Part shown: positions 35,106-47,895 of the stretch, in pieces | Position numbering within the stretch: position 1 is the stretch's first letter | How the letters are laid out: each line of letters begins with the position of its first letter | Origin: Magicicada septendecula | Lineage: Eukaryota; Arthropoda; Insecta; Hemiptera; Cicadidae | Direction: 5' to 3' | DNA: 64,000 nucleotides | Assembly (NCBI GenBank): GCA_034769895.1 | Contig: CM068372.1 | Location: forward strand, 374,065,258-374,129,257 | Notes under the pieces: model-generated | Database searches by the model: none | Seen by the model: the letters and a program-made list of their open reading frames with translations, nothing else | What the model was told of the DNA's origin: nothing | Position numbers and translations under genes: made by a program

Positions 35106-38105
35106 ACAACACAAATAAGCCACCCCAATACCAGGGAAAAAATGATGAATTAACTATATAAAATGTTTAAACTAAAGAAAATAAAATGACGATGATGCGA
35201 CAAACGACTACATGACCCAATCCAAGTGATTGACCAAATAAAATGAAACCAAATGAGAAAGGAAAAAACCGAAATAAAATGAAATCGAAGAAGGTAAATG
35301 AAAATGAAACAAATCAAGAATAAATGAAATAAAACAAGAAGAAATGAAAAGACACAAACAAATAATGTAGAACAGAAAAAGGAGAAATGCTACACTCAAA
35401 TATAATACGAAAAAGAAACCAATAAATAACAAATGTAAAAGATAGTTATTAGTATCGACTAAATAATCAATGTAAATGATAATTGTAGATGATGATTGAT
35501 AAAATCCAATGAAGTAAAGACAAACATAGTACACTAACCAAAGAAATAGAGTTTAAATGTAATAAAGGACTCTATAATGACATGAACTTGTTAACAGTAT
35601 AACTAACCTTTGTAAAGTGAGAGATAGAGAGATAGAAAGATAGTGAACATAAGTAAGTAACCGAGAGAATATAATGTTAGGGAATACCCACTAATACCAC
35701 TTAAATAAAATATAAGAAGTGCAAAGTGACAGTGTAAAATCCCAAAATAAATAGAAACCCTATTGATAGGCATAAACACCTAATAATCAGTGATGAACAC
35801 TAAAGGTTTAATGGTGAACAGTATTATTAAATAAGAATTTTGTTATTGATAGTATTAAGATTAATTGTAAATGAGGGATACCATAGTATTCAGGGAAGGA
35901 ATCCCATAGAATGTCAAAAGTTAGTGTTACCATGGCTAGAGAGTAAAGTTTATATAAGAAAAAATATAGTAAAGAAAATAAAGGCAAAATCAATAAACAC
36001 CCTATATTCTAAGGGATAGTCAGTTAAGGAAATCTGAATGGTGTGATGATGTTTATCACCCAAAAAATAATTAAGAATAAAACAAATTGTAAACAAACGT
36101 TGCATAATAGCTGTTAAAGAATTGTTTGATTAAATCTATGAATAGGAATATGGCTGAAGGGATTATACAGACTATAAACCTAAATGTTATATTATATTTT
36201 ATAGAGAATAGGAGATAATAGCCAAATTGTAAACAATGGCAAAATAAATAAGAAAAAAGATAAAGTAATATAAATCTAATGGTACTGGAAGGGGAGTCAG
36301 ACAATAATAGACAAACCATAATGTAGAAACTAATGAAAACATACAATTATTATAAAACATATCCAAAACAAGTCAACAAGTAAACAAATCATTTATAATG
36401 CCAAAACAAAACATGTATGAGAGTAAATTAATATGTAATTTATATAAAATAAGTAAATATAGCCGATTGCTACTTAGGCCTATGAAAAGCCTAACTGTAT
36501 AAAACCAATAACTACAATTGTAAAAAACTAACAAGAATATTAACAAATCCAAGGCAAGTAACTAGTCAAGGATAATTAGTGAATCGTATTAAAAGATAAA
36601 TGTTAAACTAAGGATATAAAATAAGAAAGAAATGTAATTAGATAATATCAAAATAAATGTTCAAACAATAATACATAAGAAAACCCAGCTTTGTGGGATG
36701 TCAAAATGATCTTTGAAAGAAAATACGAACAGTAGTGATAATATTTCATACATAGAGAGGAAGACGGAAGAATAATAGCAATCAGAAGATATACAGTAAT
36801 TCTGAATAAAATTCAAATATGATAACAATGGTCTTAAGTCAAGTTCAGCCAATCAGGATCAATCAGTTACCATGACAACTGAAACGTTATTTATGAATTT
36901 TCCATAAGAACCTATTATTCCACTTTTGACGCTCAACAGGAATAGACACCAAGCCGTGAATGACCAAAATTTTAATATAAAGTGTTTAAAAGTAATCCAA
37001 ATTTAAAAAAAATGAAGAAGTAAGAAGATGAGGACATTCAACTGATGCCTAATACCTGATAAATAATTTCTAAATTAATAAATTTAAACCAACTAATGCG
37101 AAAAGAAGCCCAAACGTACTTGAATCCCAAGATGATTGAAAATTGATGGTTATCGAAGACAACAACCCATTTCAACTGAACGACAATACACCTCAAGTCG
37201 ACTGATTTGATAAGTATTGCTGAGTTACCCGAATTTATGAAATAAACTCTCTTTAAATTTTTCTCATAACATTTTGAACTCTCACTATAAACTGATGATA
37301 TTATTTCTTTCAAAAATTAATAAAAAATAAAACACTAAACTGAGGTTAACTAGAAAAATAACCTGTATGAAAATTACGAACTTTTGAAACACACTTTATA
37401 ACAATTCAGGAACAAATTATAATTACACATTATATTATATAAGTACAATTAATGTAAGGTAGTGTACTTTATTGTAATCAAATTGATATTTTTCGTAATC
37501 TCCAGAATCTGAACGAAATTAATTGTAAACAAACGGTTGCAGTCGCCATGTCCGACTGAATAATTTGTTCAGAGCCACTTCGCCGAACCTTGAGATTTTT
37601 GTCTTATAATAATTGCCGGTGCAAATTTGTTTAATAACAAATATAATTTTGTATAACACTGAATAATTACCAATCACAAATAAATAAACTAGTACTGAGT
37701 TGTAACCACTGTTCTTTATTCCATAGGAAAGTGTATTATAATATTTGTGTATTTTAGCGAAAAGCAAGGATGACGGTAAGCGCTCACGTCGGAAACTCGG
37801 CGAAATAACAGCTCGATTAAGAAGGTCGAACGAAGGCGGGAGTAAATTTGAATTTTCCATACCGTCATAGCTAAGAACGCTCATTCGTCCTATTTTTTTA
37901 ATTTAATTGTTTTAATTGAACAATTTGGCGCCACCCGGGATTTATGAACACATACTGAAGAACAGGTAAGGATTCCACTCGTGTGTACTGGTAATTCAAA
38001 GTATCGCTACGGACATCGTCAGCGCAACATATAAGTAACGACCACTCGTGTGAGGCGAACACACAACGTACACATTTTCAGAGACGTAAGAATCTTCTCG
38101 TTACA
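35102..38105 (+). repeat. 5' LTR of element J (3004 bp)
   Basis: Ends TGTTACAAC...CTCGTTACA. It matches 40877-44432 apart from the insertions there. Recurring minus-strand ORFs (35808-35993, 36071-36346, 37038-37313, 37519-37884) occur in both copies only because the LTR is duplicated. It contains TGGCGCCACCCGGGA at 37926, also found in K. Confidence 0.85.
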
Positions 38106-38180
38106 AATTGGCTTCCATCGCGGTGCTTAAAACAAGGAGGACGTCATTTTCTCGTTACAAATTGGCAACCAACTAGTGAG
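38106..38180 (+). promoter_or_regulatory. Primer-binding region of element J, two PBS-like modules
   Basis: TCGTTACAAATTGGC occurs twice, ending at 38112 and 38166. Each CGTTACA could be an LTR end and each TTGGC the start of a PBS. The 3' LTR ends at the equivalent of the first. Which tRNA is used is not clear. Confidence 0.5.
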
Positions 38181-38216
38181 GCTAGAAGTAAAGACTAGCG
38201 GCGGTTACGAAAAAGT

Positions 38217-39586
38217 ATGGAACATTCTATGATCACAAGGGGAAAAGCTAAGAAGGGAACTGAGGGTACCGACGAAGAAGAAATGGAAATGATCGAAGAG
38301 GATGCCCAAGGGGACCAACCAGAAAACCCAATCCAAGAAGAGGAACTGGAACAACCGGCAGGTGACAAGGAAGAAATTAGAGACCTGAACCTATTAAAAA
38401 TCATGGAATTAATGAGTAGTATAAACGAAAAATTCGACAGATATAAGGAAGAAACAAGAGAACAAAGAAAAGAAGACAGGGAATTCTTCAGACAAAATAG
38501 TGAAGAGTTAAAGAAACAACTCAAGGAGGACATAGAACTTCTGAATAATAAGATGGAAAGCAACCATGAAGCCTTGACGAGAAACCAAGAAATCCAAATA
38601 CAGTGATTAATGGAGGACATCCAAAAAAGTAGTGAGAAGAATAAAGAAGAATTAAGATATATACTAATAGGGTATAGTGAAGAAGTCAAGCAGACAAAAA
38701 CGGGGATGAATAAGAAATGGGAAGAAACCAATTACAAAGCAGATCAACTTAATGAAACAATAGATAGGGGTTCACACGATTGAATGAAACACTAGACAAC
38801 ACTTCTGAAGGTATCAATGAAGAAATAAGAAATAAAGAAGACATAAGTGTATTGTTACCTGAGAATAAAGATAACAAAGACAAATCAAGCACATAGAAAT
38901 CAACCGTAGAGGAGTAAAGAAGAATCGACTAATTAAGAAGATTAAGAGAACAAAGGATATAGGAAAAATATATAAAAAGAAACTAATGAAAACACAAGAA
39001 GAATTGGAGATGATGAAGCATGGACTAATTGATGTGTTTAATTTACCATTTACTGACCAAAGCAAATTAATGGATTATAAAGATTGTAGGAGAACTCTAA
39101 AAGAAATTATAGAAGGGATTCACCACAAACCACCAAATAAAAACTTCAACAAAACTATACTTAAATGGAAAATAACCAGAAATAGAAAGGACTCACAACA
39201 AAACAGTGTATAACAAACTAAGAAGGTCTCTAAAACACATGAATACACCAGAAATGGAAATACAGAATAAAAAATTAGTGATGCCATTAATGAGGGAGGT
39301 ACGATTAACTTCTTTGATTAACAAACCAAATGCTAAAATGATGGAAGCAGTCATGGATACTAATGAACACATGGTATTAGAAGAATTGCTGTACAAGGTA
39401 GCAGAGAACTATTTCATAAGGACGGAGACAGTAATGCACACAAGAGTGATCCGAACACCAAGGGAAGAGAATACTGAAAATGTACCACGAATTCATAATA
39501 TTGAAGGAGTCAGATCCGGAAGCGATAACCAGAGAAGGGACGCACCGTCCGGAAGTAACCAACAAGAAGATGAAAATTATGACTGA
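38217..39586 (+). pseudogene. Decayed gag-like region of element J
   Basis: The first open part (38217-38606, 129 codons) is very acidic then Lys/Glu-rich and almost surely coiled coil (EEMEMIEEDAQG, KEETREQRKEDREFF). After a stop come broken frames with similar composition, an open part at 38986-39213 and another at 39206-39586 with a helical segment (NKLRRSLKHMNTPEMEIQNK) and a Ser/Asn/Asp-rich end. Position after the PBS suggests gag, but no capsid or zinc-knuckle motif is recognised. Stops and frameshifts make it non-functional as one protein. It has no evident relation to the proteins of A, B and C. Confidence 0.45.
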
Positions 39587-39852
39587 ATACCTTTCAGCGA
39601 CAATCCTGTAGAGAATTTCAGAATAGCATACGATAAACGTAACCCACCAGAACTCTGGATTACCTCAAGAAATAATGGGCAATCCAACACACCTCAGGGA
39701 GGGAGACAAGAAATAGATGAAGAAGAAGAAACGGCAGACCAGTGGAACGCATAAAAATCATAAAAAAAGAAAGAATTACAAAATTCAAAAAAAGTAAGAT
39801 CAACTTACAATAATATTTAGATGACATATGAGGTAAAATGAAAATGAAAAAA

Positions 39853-39901
<49 letters not shown>

Positions 39902-40876
39902 AAGGAATAAGTTACAAAAATTCCTAAAAAGTAAGAACAACAAACTTACAAAAAAGTGAGATAACATATGAAGTATAATATAAGATATAAAATAAAGGAA
40001 TAAGTTACAAAAATTCCTAAAAAGTAAGAACAACAAACTTACGAAAATTATTTAGAATAATATTTGAGACAAAACAAAATAAACAAACCAAAGTGAAAAC
40101 AAGAATTAATAATACAAGAGAATTAGAAGGGAGACCAATTAAAATAAACAAAAATAAAATCAAGCAAGAACTGCTAAGACAAATACCTAAAATTACAAAG
40201 AATATAAAGTATTCAGAAAAAAAAATGAACTGGTATAAGAAAAGAAAAAAAATGTATCAAGCAAATATACAGCAAATGGCTAAAACAAAATAATGGTAAT
40301 CAACAAAGAAGAAAAAAAGATGTCTAAAATAATTAAACTGATCACAAGAAGAAAAGAAAAACAAACTAATGAAAAGTTAGAATTAATGAAATTAACAACT
40401 AAATAAATAAAAACAATCAACTGTGTGTGTAGATAACAGATATAGCAAAGGTACAGCGGAAGGAAGAATGAGTAAAAGGTTAAAATGATCGAAAAAACCA
40501 CGAAGTGGACAATCCCCAAAATATTATTATTAATGAAAGTCACAAGATGACAAAAAAGGTATTTAAGATTGACTGAGAATAGGTCCAGCAATCAATTAAC
40601 TGAGCAGAGATGATGTTCCTCTGGTCTCAGAAAAAATGTAGTAATGGAAGAAACCAGCTACTAAAAGTTAGGGAAAAAATTATATAACAGGGAGAACGCA
40701 CTAATGGAAATAAATAAAAACAGATCTAAATAAAAAGGAGTGAATCAAGTAAGAAGAGAAACAAGAAAGAAGAAATAAACAAGAAGAAAAAGGAAAAAAT
40801 TATATACAACTGATAATTTCATAAAAAACTATGCTAGTGTTTTACCAAAATGATCAATTTTGAAGGAGAGGCATTA
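39587..40876 (+). other. Remaining internal region of element J
   Basis: A-rich noncoding sequence with a local duplication (a block near 39897-39945 recurs near 39990-40050), an A run with (TA)n at 39849-39896, and a Lys-rich short ORF (40093-40293) of doubtful meaning. A purine tract GAAGGAGAGG at 40862-40871 before the 3' LTR is the likely PPT; a 6-bp hairpin CAAAAT/ATTTTG precedes it. Confidence 0.55.
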
Positions 40877-40987
40877 TGTTACAACACAAATAAGCCACCC
40901 CAATACCAGGGAAAAACAATGAATTAACTATATAAAATGTTTAAACTAAAGAAAATAAAATGACGATGACGCGACAAACGACTACAT

Positions 40988-41674
40988 TGTAATGTGTTAA
41001 AATGGGGGCTTTTATTTTTTATTAAATTTATTAAAATTTCTTTAGTATCATCATTGCAAGTCCCATGTGAAATGGCGTTGGATTCAAACAATGAACGGTA
41101 ACATAACTTTTTGGGCTGGGTGTTGTCGGTGAATGCAATACTTGGTTGTGAATCGAATATCTGTCACGTACGGTGTGCGCGTACACGAGCCCGGGCGCAG
41201 CTTCTACGCACAACAGTTTGAACCGATGCGACAAAAATGGCTAAGCAGAAAGATTTTCTTGCCATGTGCTTTGGAGACGGAGGAAATCAACGAAGAGGCT
41301 CCACCCACCTAAGCCTCTAATATCGTCACCACCAAACGTCGCTGGTTAATTTGGCACATGGACAGTCAATTACAATATAAATCAAATATACTGTACGATA
41401 CCGCTATGCGATATGGACGAGATAAAACCTAGATTTCGTCAGTACGGCGCGTGTTGTCTTGCAACGCACATCTAACATTGACGTGCTCAATTTTAAAACA
41501 AGTTTTGTATATAGTTTAGTGCCGTATTGTGTTTTAATATTCTGACTCATGTCATCATTGATGACATGCATTAGTTTTATAAAGTTCTGATGATGAGGGA
41601 AGTGCCTCGAAACATGTAAACGAAATAACAACATCACAGAAAGGCCATAGACGGTGAGTTACAGTATATTTGGT
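40988..41674 (+). mobile_element. Retroelement fragment replacing part of the J 3' LTR
   Basis: About 690 bp not in the other LTR, G+C-richer, with a perfect palindrome (ATGTCATCA and complement near 41537-41556) and a hammerhead-like motif near its right end. 246 bp of LTR are missing at the site. No protein recognised. Confidence 0.55.
41584..41621 (+). ncRNA. Hammerhead-like motif in the J 3' LTR insert
   Basis: Stem I GTT/AAC, core CTGATGA, extra T, stem II GAGG/CCTC with a 6-nt loop, GAA, self-complementary ACATGT as stem III, A at the cleavage position. Confidence 0.5.
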
Positions 41675-44130
41675 TAAATAATCAATGTAAATGATAATTG
41701 TAGATGATGATTGATAAAATCCAATGAAGTAAAGACAAACAAAGTACACTAACCAAAGAAATAGAGTTTAAATGTAATAAAGGACTCTATAATGACATGA
41801 ACTTGTTAACAGTATAACTAACCTTTGTAAAGTGAGAGATAGAGAGATAGAAAGATAGTGAACATAAGTAAGTGACCGAGAGAATATAATGTTAGGGAAT
41901 ACCCACTAATACCACTTAAATAAAATATAAGAAGCGCAAAGTGACAGTGTAAAACCCCAAAATAAATAGAAACCCTATTGATAGGCATAAACACCTAATA
42001 ATCAGTGAGGAACACTAAAGGTTTAATGGTGAACAGTATTATTAAATAAGAATTTTGTTATTGATAGTATTAAGATTAATTGTAAATGAGGGATACCATA
42101 GGATTCAGGGAAGGAATCCCATAGAATGTCAAAAGTTAGTGTTACCATGGCTAGAGAGTAAAGTTTATATAAGAAAAAATATAGTAAAGAAAATAAAGGC
42201 AAAATCAATAAACACCCTATATTCTAAGGGATAGTCAGTTAAGGAAATTTGAATGGTGTGATGATGTTTATCACCCAAAAAATAATTAAGAATAAAACAA
42301 ATTGTAAACAAACGTTGCATAATAGCTGTTAAAGAATTGTTTGATTAAATCTATGAATAGGAATATGGCTGAAGGGATTATACAGACTATAAACCTAAAT
42401 GTTATATTATATTTTATAGAGAATAGGAGATAATAGCCAAATTGTAAACAATGGCAAAATAAATAAGAAAAAAGATAAAGTAATATAAATCTAATGGTAC
42501 TGGAAGGGGAGTCAGACAATAATAGACAAACCATAATGTAGAAACTAATGAAAACATACAATTATTATAAAACAGATCCAAAACAAGTCAACAAGTAAAC
42601 AAATCATTTATAATGCCAAAACAAAACATGTATGAGAGTAAATTAATATGTAATTTATATAAAATAAGTTAATATAGCCGATTGCTACTTAGGCCTATGA
42701 AAAGCCTAACTGTATAAAACCAATAACTACAAATTGTAAAAAACTAACAAGAATATTAACAAATCCAAGGCAAGTAACTAGTCAAGGATAATTAGTGAAT
42801 CGTATTAAAAGATAAATGTTAAACTAAGGACATAAAATAAGAAAGAAATGTAATTAGATAATATCAAAATAAATGTTCAAACAATAATACATAAGAAAAC
42901 CCAGCTTTGTGGGATGTCAAAATGATCTTTGAAAGAAAATACGAACAGTAGTGATAATATTTCATACATAGAGAGGAAGACAGAAGAATAATAGCAATCA
43001 GAAGATATACAGTAATTCTGAATAAAATTCAAATATGATAACAATGGTCTTAAGTCAAGTTCAGCCAATCAGGATCAATCAGTTACCATGACAACTGAAA
43101 CGTTATTTATGAATTTTCCGTAAGAACATATTATTCCACTTTTGACGCTCAACAGGAATAGACACCAAGCCGTGAATGACCAAAATTTTAATATAAAGTG
43201 TTTAAAAGTAATCCAAATTAAAAAAAAATGAAGAAGTAAGAAGATGAGGACATTCAACTGATGCCTAATACCTGATAAATAATTTCTAAATTAATAAATT
43301 TAAACCAACTAATACGAAAAGAAGCCCAAACGTACTTGAATCCCAAGATGATTGAAAATTGATGGTTATCGAAGACAACAACCCATTTCAACTGAACGAC
43401 AATACACCTCAAGTCGACTGATTTGATAAGTATTGCTGAGTTACCCGAATTTATGAAATAAACTCTCTTTAAATTTTTCTCATAACATTTTGAACTCTCA
43501 CTATAAACTGATGATATTATTTCTTTCAAAGATTAATAAAAAATAAAACACTAAACTGAGGTTAACTAGAAAAATAACCTGTATGAAAATTACGAACTTT
43601 TGAAACACACTTTATAACAATTCAGGAACAAATTATAATTACACATTATATTATATAAGTACAATTAATGTAAGGTAGTGTACTTTATTGTAATCAAATT
43701 GATATTTTTCGTAATCTCCAGAATCTGAACGAAATTAATTGTAAACAAACGGTTGCAGTCGCCATGTCCGACTGAATAATTTGTTCAAAGCCACTTCGCC
43801 GAACCTTGAGATTTTTGTCTTATAATAATTGCCGGTGCAAATTTGTTTAATAACAAATATAATTTTGTATAACACTGAATAATTACCAATCACAAATAAA
43901 TAAACTAGTACTGAGTTGTAACCACTGTTCTTTATTCCATAGGAAAGTGTTTTATAATATTTGTGTATTTTAGCGAAAAGCAAGGATGACGGTAAGCGCT
44001 CACGTCGGAAACTCGGCGAAATAACAGCTCGATTAAGAAGGTCGAACGAAGGCGGGAGTAAATTTGAATTTTCCATACCGTCATAGCTAAGAACGCTCAT
44101 TCGTCCTATTTTTTTAATTTAATTGTTTTA

Positions 44131-44229
44131 TTCTTCATATTGTTTAAAGACCTGAAGATGTCAGTAATGACGAAAAGCTTAGTCGAACAATAAAAAATTA
44201 TAGCAGTTAGCAAATTCATAAAAGAAATA
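44131..44229 (+). mobile_element. 99-bp retroposed insert with 12-bp target duplication
   Basis: Absent from the 5' LTR of J at 37911. TTAATTGTTTTA flanks it on both sides (44119-44130 and 44230-44241). The right end is A-rich. A target duplication of this length fits target-primed reverse transcription. The only internal feature is the hammerhead-like motif at 44149-44184. Confidence 0.8.
44149..44184 (+). ncRNA. Hammerhead-like motif in the 99-bp insert
   Basis: Stem I GAC/GTC, core CTGAAGA, extra T, stem II GTCA/TGAC with GTAA loop, GAA, self-complementary AAGCTT as stem III, A at the cleavage position. ATTGTT and AACAAT lie just outside and could extend stem I. Confidence 0.55.
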
Positions 44230-44436
44230 TTAATTGTTTTAATTGAACAATTTGGCGCCACCCGGGATTTATGAACACATACTGAAGAACAGGTAAGGAT
44301 TCCACTCGCGTGTACTGGTAATTCAAAGTATCGCTACGGACATCGTCAGCGCAACATATAAGTAACGACCACTCGTGTGAGGCGAACACACAACGTACAC
44401 ATTTTCAGAGACGTAAGAATCTACTCGTTACAATAT

Positions 44437-44727
44437 TTATAGAATATGTGAATATATTTTCTAGCAGGAAGAAACTTGATTTTTGTAAGACGATTTCAAT
44501 AGCTTAGCTGACAAGTTTTACCTGGCAACAATGCCACATAACATGTGTAATCGAACAACTAATAAAAAACCACATCATCTGAGTAGGAACATTCCCCAAC
44601 CTTCACGTACTGCCACTCACTACTTAGCCTTATGAAATTATATGCAATTCTGTTCAGACTAATTGTATGAGGAAGACACACATAAGCACTGTATAATTTA
44701 TGCATACATACTAATAAATAAATATAT
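44437..44727. other. Spacer between element J and hAT-2, nothing recognised
   Basis: Short intronic sequence. Confidence 0.5.
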
Positions 44728-45151
44728 CATAACTGCCAACTTTCCAAAAGGCCAATCAGTAAAAATCCCGCGCATCAAAATACGTCCGAACCCGCGCGTC
44801 GAAACATGCAAGAACCTGCGCGTCAAAATGCAGTTTAACAACACAAAATGCATGCATATTTTTCACTTCAGATAATTAGAGTTCTATAGTATTAATACAA
44901 TATTCTAAAGGACAAAATATTTAACGTGAATTAAACGACCACAAGTACTTGTAAAATTTATCAATTAAATCCACTTACCCAACGTTATTCGTAGGCTATG
45001 CACACAACCGAAGAAAATTTTACAGAAAAGAGTATCTTGCTGCACTTGAAACCAAAAAGATAATTATATACAGTACACTGAAGTTATTTATATTATTTAC
45101 AATCACATGCACTTCCTTTAGTCCGATTTAAGGGATAAACTTGTAGCTTGT

Positions 45152-47256
45152 TTAGCTTTCTTTAAAGTCTTTAGAAAAAGTGCTTTTATGACATGGTTCA
45201 AAACTGTTCGTCTTCAAAATGGAAATGGCTTCCAGAGTTCCACTGGACATAGATGACCTAAACTGAGTCCTATTCTTCTTAACTAGGCTAAAAATCCGCT
45301 CGCATTCTGCATTACTATGCGGTATTGTAAGAATAGACAACATGAATCTAGAGATTCTGTCGAATTTATGATGTCCATCAGCTTCAATGATGTTTGACAC
45401 CTGAGCCCATTTAGAAACAACCGAACCCTGTTTACCTTCAACAGAAGACAAGTCATCTATCTGAAGGGCTGCAAACTGCCTTTGGAGTTCATTGACAGCA
45501 TCATCTCTTGTTTCATTTCCTTTCCGCAACAGAATAATGGGAAACTTCTCCTAAAAGAAATTAACGGAAGAAAACTGAGCTTCTTCGATGCTGTCAAGTT
45601 TTGCAACCTGTGCATGCTTCAGGACATCACTCCTGAAAGGGAACTTACTGACCATGTAATCACAGGCAGTACAGAAATAGTTTCTGACAGACGCAAAAAA
45701 TAGAGATTTGTCTTCATCTTTCAGTTCTTAACCAAGTTCTGGGTTTGAATGCCAATAATCAATTCCTCGTCAACTTTCTGGTTCTGGATAGGGTGATACT
45801 GGACATCAAGCAATGCAGAGCCTTTAATTACACTTGGTTTCACAAACTTAGTGAGCGTCTGTTTCAACAGATCCATCATTAAGTCGAATAATATGTGAAT
45901 ATGCGGGGAAGCACTCTGAAGGACTGTATTAACTCTTTCAAATGATGGGATAGTCACATGCAGAAAAGTGCAAATAGCCTTGTTAAGGTCCGAAGAAAGA
46001 AACATGAACAGCTTTTCTTCGCGAGATGTAGTGGGATTCACGTTTCGCAGAACTGGTGTGTCACATTTGGAAGAACGTGCCATTCTTTTGGCTTCAGATG
46101 AGGAGGAGCAATCGAGAAGTCTCTTTTTCTGGTTGTCATCAGATCTACTGCGGCCTGCTTTAGGAATGGCGACGAATGACAAACTGGCAGAAACGTTTGG
46201 AGCACTCACTACTTCATCCTTGAAAAACGAAAGAAGTGGATCCCACTGATCTAATAATCTGTCTAAACACCTGCCTAAGGATAGCCATCTTGTGCACACG
46301 TGCTTCAACAATTTCTGTATTTCTTTTCCATGCAAACTTTGAAATTTCTGAAGCCGTTCTTTTCTCTTGGCACTCTTCTCCAGGTAATAGAAAAGGTCAA
46401 CAAGAATCTCATCAATTCTGAGTGGTAAACTTGCTGCAGCTTTCTCAGCAGCTAAATTAATGAGATGGCAGCTGCAACCAATGCCAAAAGTATCTGCATG
46501 AGCTTCTTTCAGAACTGCAAGAACTCCATTTTTCTGTCCAATCATAACAGAAGCATTGTCCGAACAGAATGCAAGATAGTTTTTAATTGGTATTTTGTGG
46601 AATTCCAATTGCGATAGTAGCAGCTTACCAATGTTGCGTCCAGTCGAATCTCCTTCCAATGCTGGTACCGATAGTACACTACTTGTAACATTTTCTTGCA
46701 CAGCATCATAAAATGTAACCACTATCGGATACAGCTTCGAACTAGTGTCACTGCTTCCATCTGTGGACAAACAAAATGGTCCATTCTGTAGACGTGTGAC
46801 AATTTCTTGGGTTGTACAACATGCTATTTCGTTCAAAACACACGTTGTTTTCGTGCGACCACAGCCATACTTTTTAGCAATTTCCAATGTAGGGAACATC
46901 CTTCTGAACAAGGCTCCTGCATGATCAGCTGCAGCCAGTGGTATGTTGTGCTCTATTAGAAAAGAAGTAAACAAACACTCGGCTTGAATAACATCGTAAT
47001 TACTATCTCCAGCTTTGGTAAAGAAACTATGTATTTTCTGATTCTCTGCCTTTGACTTCAAATTACTGAGATGTTTAGCACACTTAATATGATTTGTAAT
47101 GTCGTTTTTGCCGCCATGTGCTATATTAATATCACACGCACACACGGTACAAAACGCAAATTTTTCTCCTTTTCTGGATTTCAAGATGCATGGGAATTCC
47201 AAAGAATAGGATTCCCTGAACACCTGAAAATACTGTTTTTTCGTGGATTCACTCAT
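45152..47256 (-). pseudogene. hAT-2 transposase, one frameshift
   Basis: The first 511 codons (47256-45721) are open. Residues 10-65 hold a BED-like zinc finger (FCTVCACDINIAHGG...NHIKCAKH), then an RNase H-like core with CLSTDGSSD, FCSDNASVMIGQKNG and CHLINLAAEKAAASLP, then KHVCTRWLSLGRCLDRLL. A stop is reached after QTQNLVKN, but the adjacent frame continues in the region 45720-45530 with no break and joins the 45529-45152 stretch, which has the hAT dimerisation signature SNAECERIFSLVKKNRTQF. So a single frameshift near 45722 separates the two parts. This is a cut-and-paste transposase of the ZBED/SCAND3-like hAT group; this copy is probably inactive but not old. Confidence 0.88.
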
Positions 47257-47725
47257 GATTTCTGATAAACAACACAGTCATAAAGCGACAAACACAATTC
47301 ACGTTATCCCACAACTCACAACATAACCTTTGTATCGAAATAAGTGAAGACAAAAATGAAGCAAAAATAGCGACAAGCACAATTCACGTTTTTTTCAAAC
47401 TTGTAGCACAACCTCGACTTCCCAATGCGTTGAGAAAAATACGACGCAAAATAAACGATGAGCACGATTCACAAGGTCTTTCCCCAATTACAACACAACA
47501 TATTCTCAGCTTCCAAACACATGGTGCAAATAAAATGAAGATAAACAAGCGACGAGCACAATTCACGATTTCTTTAAAAACAATTCCAGCACAACCTTGA
47601 CTTCCCAACACGTTGCGTAAAACACGAAGAAACTGCTTTTTAAACATTTTTCTTGCCTCCAGAAACGATTAAGACAATAAAATAGGTTAATTACCTTCTG
47701 TCAACGTTTCTTAAAATCCTTTTAG

Positions 47726-47767
47726 GATAACTCGAGTTTCGACACCATTTGGTGTCATCATCAGATC
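47726..47767 (-). ncRNA. Hammerhead-like motif, left arm of palindrome
   Basis: Mirror copy of 47854-47895, on the minus strand. Same stems. Confidence 0.5.
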
Positions 47768-47853
47768 GGATATGAATTAGGTCAAAACATTTTGATGCAT
47801 ATACATCTCGTCAGATGTATATGCATCAAAATGTTTTGACCTAATTCATATCC

Positions 47854-47895
47854 GATCTGATGATGACACCAAATGGTGTCGAAACTCGAGTTATC
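47854..47895 (+). ncRNA. Hammerhead-like motif, right arm of palindrome
   Basis: Stem I GAT/ATC, core CTGATGA, extra T, stem II GACACC/GGTGTC with AAAT loop, GAA, self-complementary ACTCGAGT as stem III, T at the cleavage position. The stem II is 6 perfect base pairs. Confidence 0.5.

Larger units (their letters stand above)
35102..44432 (+). mobile_element. Long-LTR retrotransposon J (degraded internal region)
   Basis: Direct repeats of about 3 kb (35102-38105 and 40877-44432) begin TGTTACAAC and end CTCGTTACA; ATAT flanks both sides (35098-35101 and 44433-44436). The internal region is only 2.8 kb, with a decayed gag-like stretch and no visible pol. The LTRs are longer than the body, the layout of a large non-autonomous derivative. 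The 3' LTR has taken two later insertions. Confidence 0.85.
40877..44432 (+). repeat. 3' LTR of element J, with two insertions
   Basis: Same sequence as the 5' LTR, except that 40988-41674 replaces the segment equivalent to 35214-35459 and that 44131-44229 is an extra insert. Confidence 0.85.

Noticed and set aside
36071..37884. Series of minus-strand ORFs in the 3-kb LTR of J, repeated at 42286-44100
   Set aside because: They recur only because the LTR is duplicated; no domain, and composition is that of A-rich noncoding DNA read backwards.
37926..37940. TGGCGCCACCCGGGA as the working PBS of J
   Set aside because: It is present in both LTR copies of J, so it lies inside the LTR; at most it is a former PBS.
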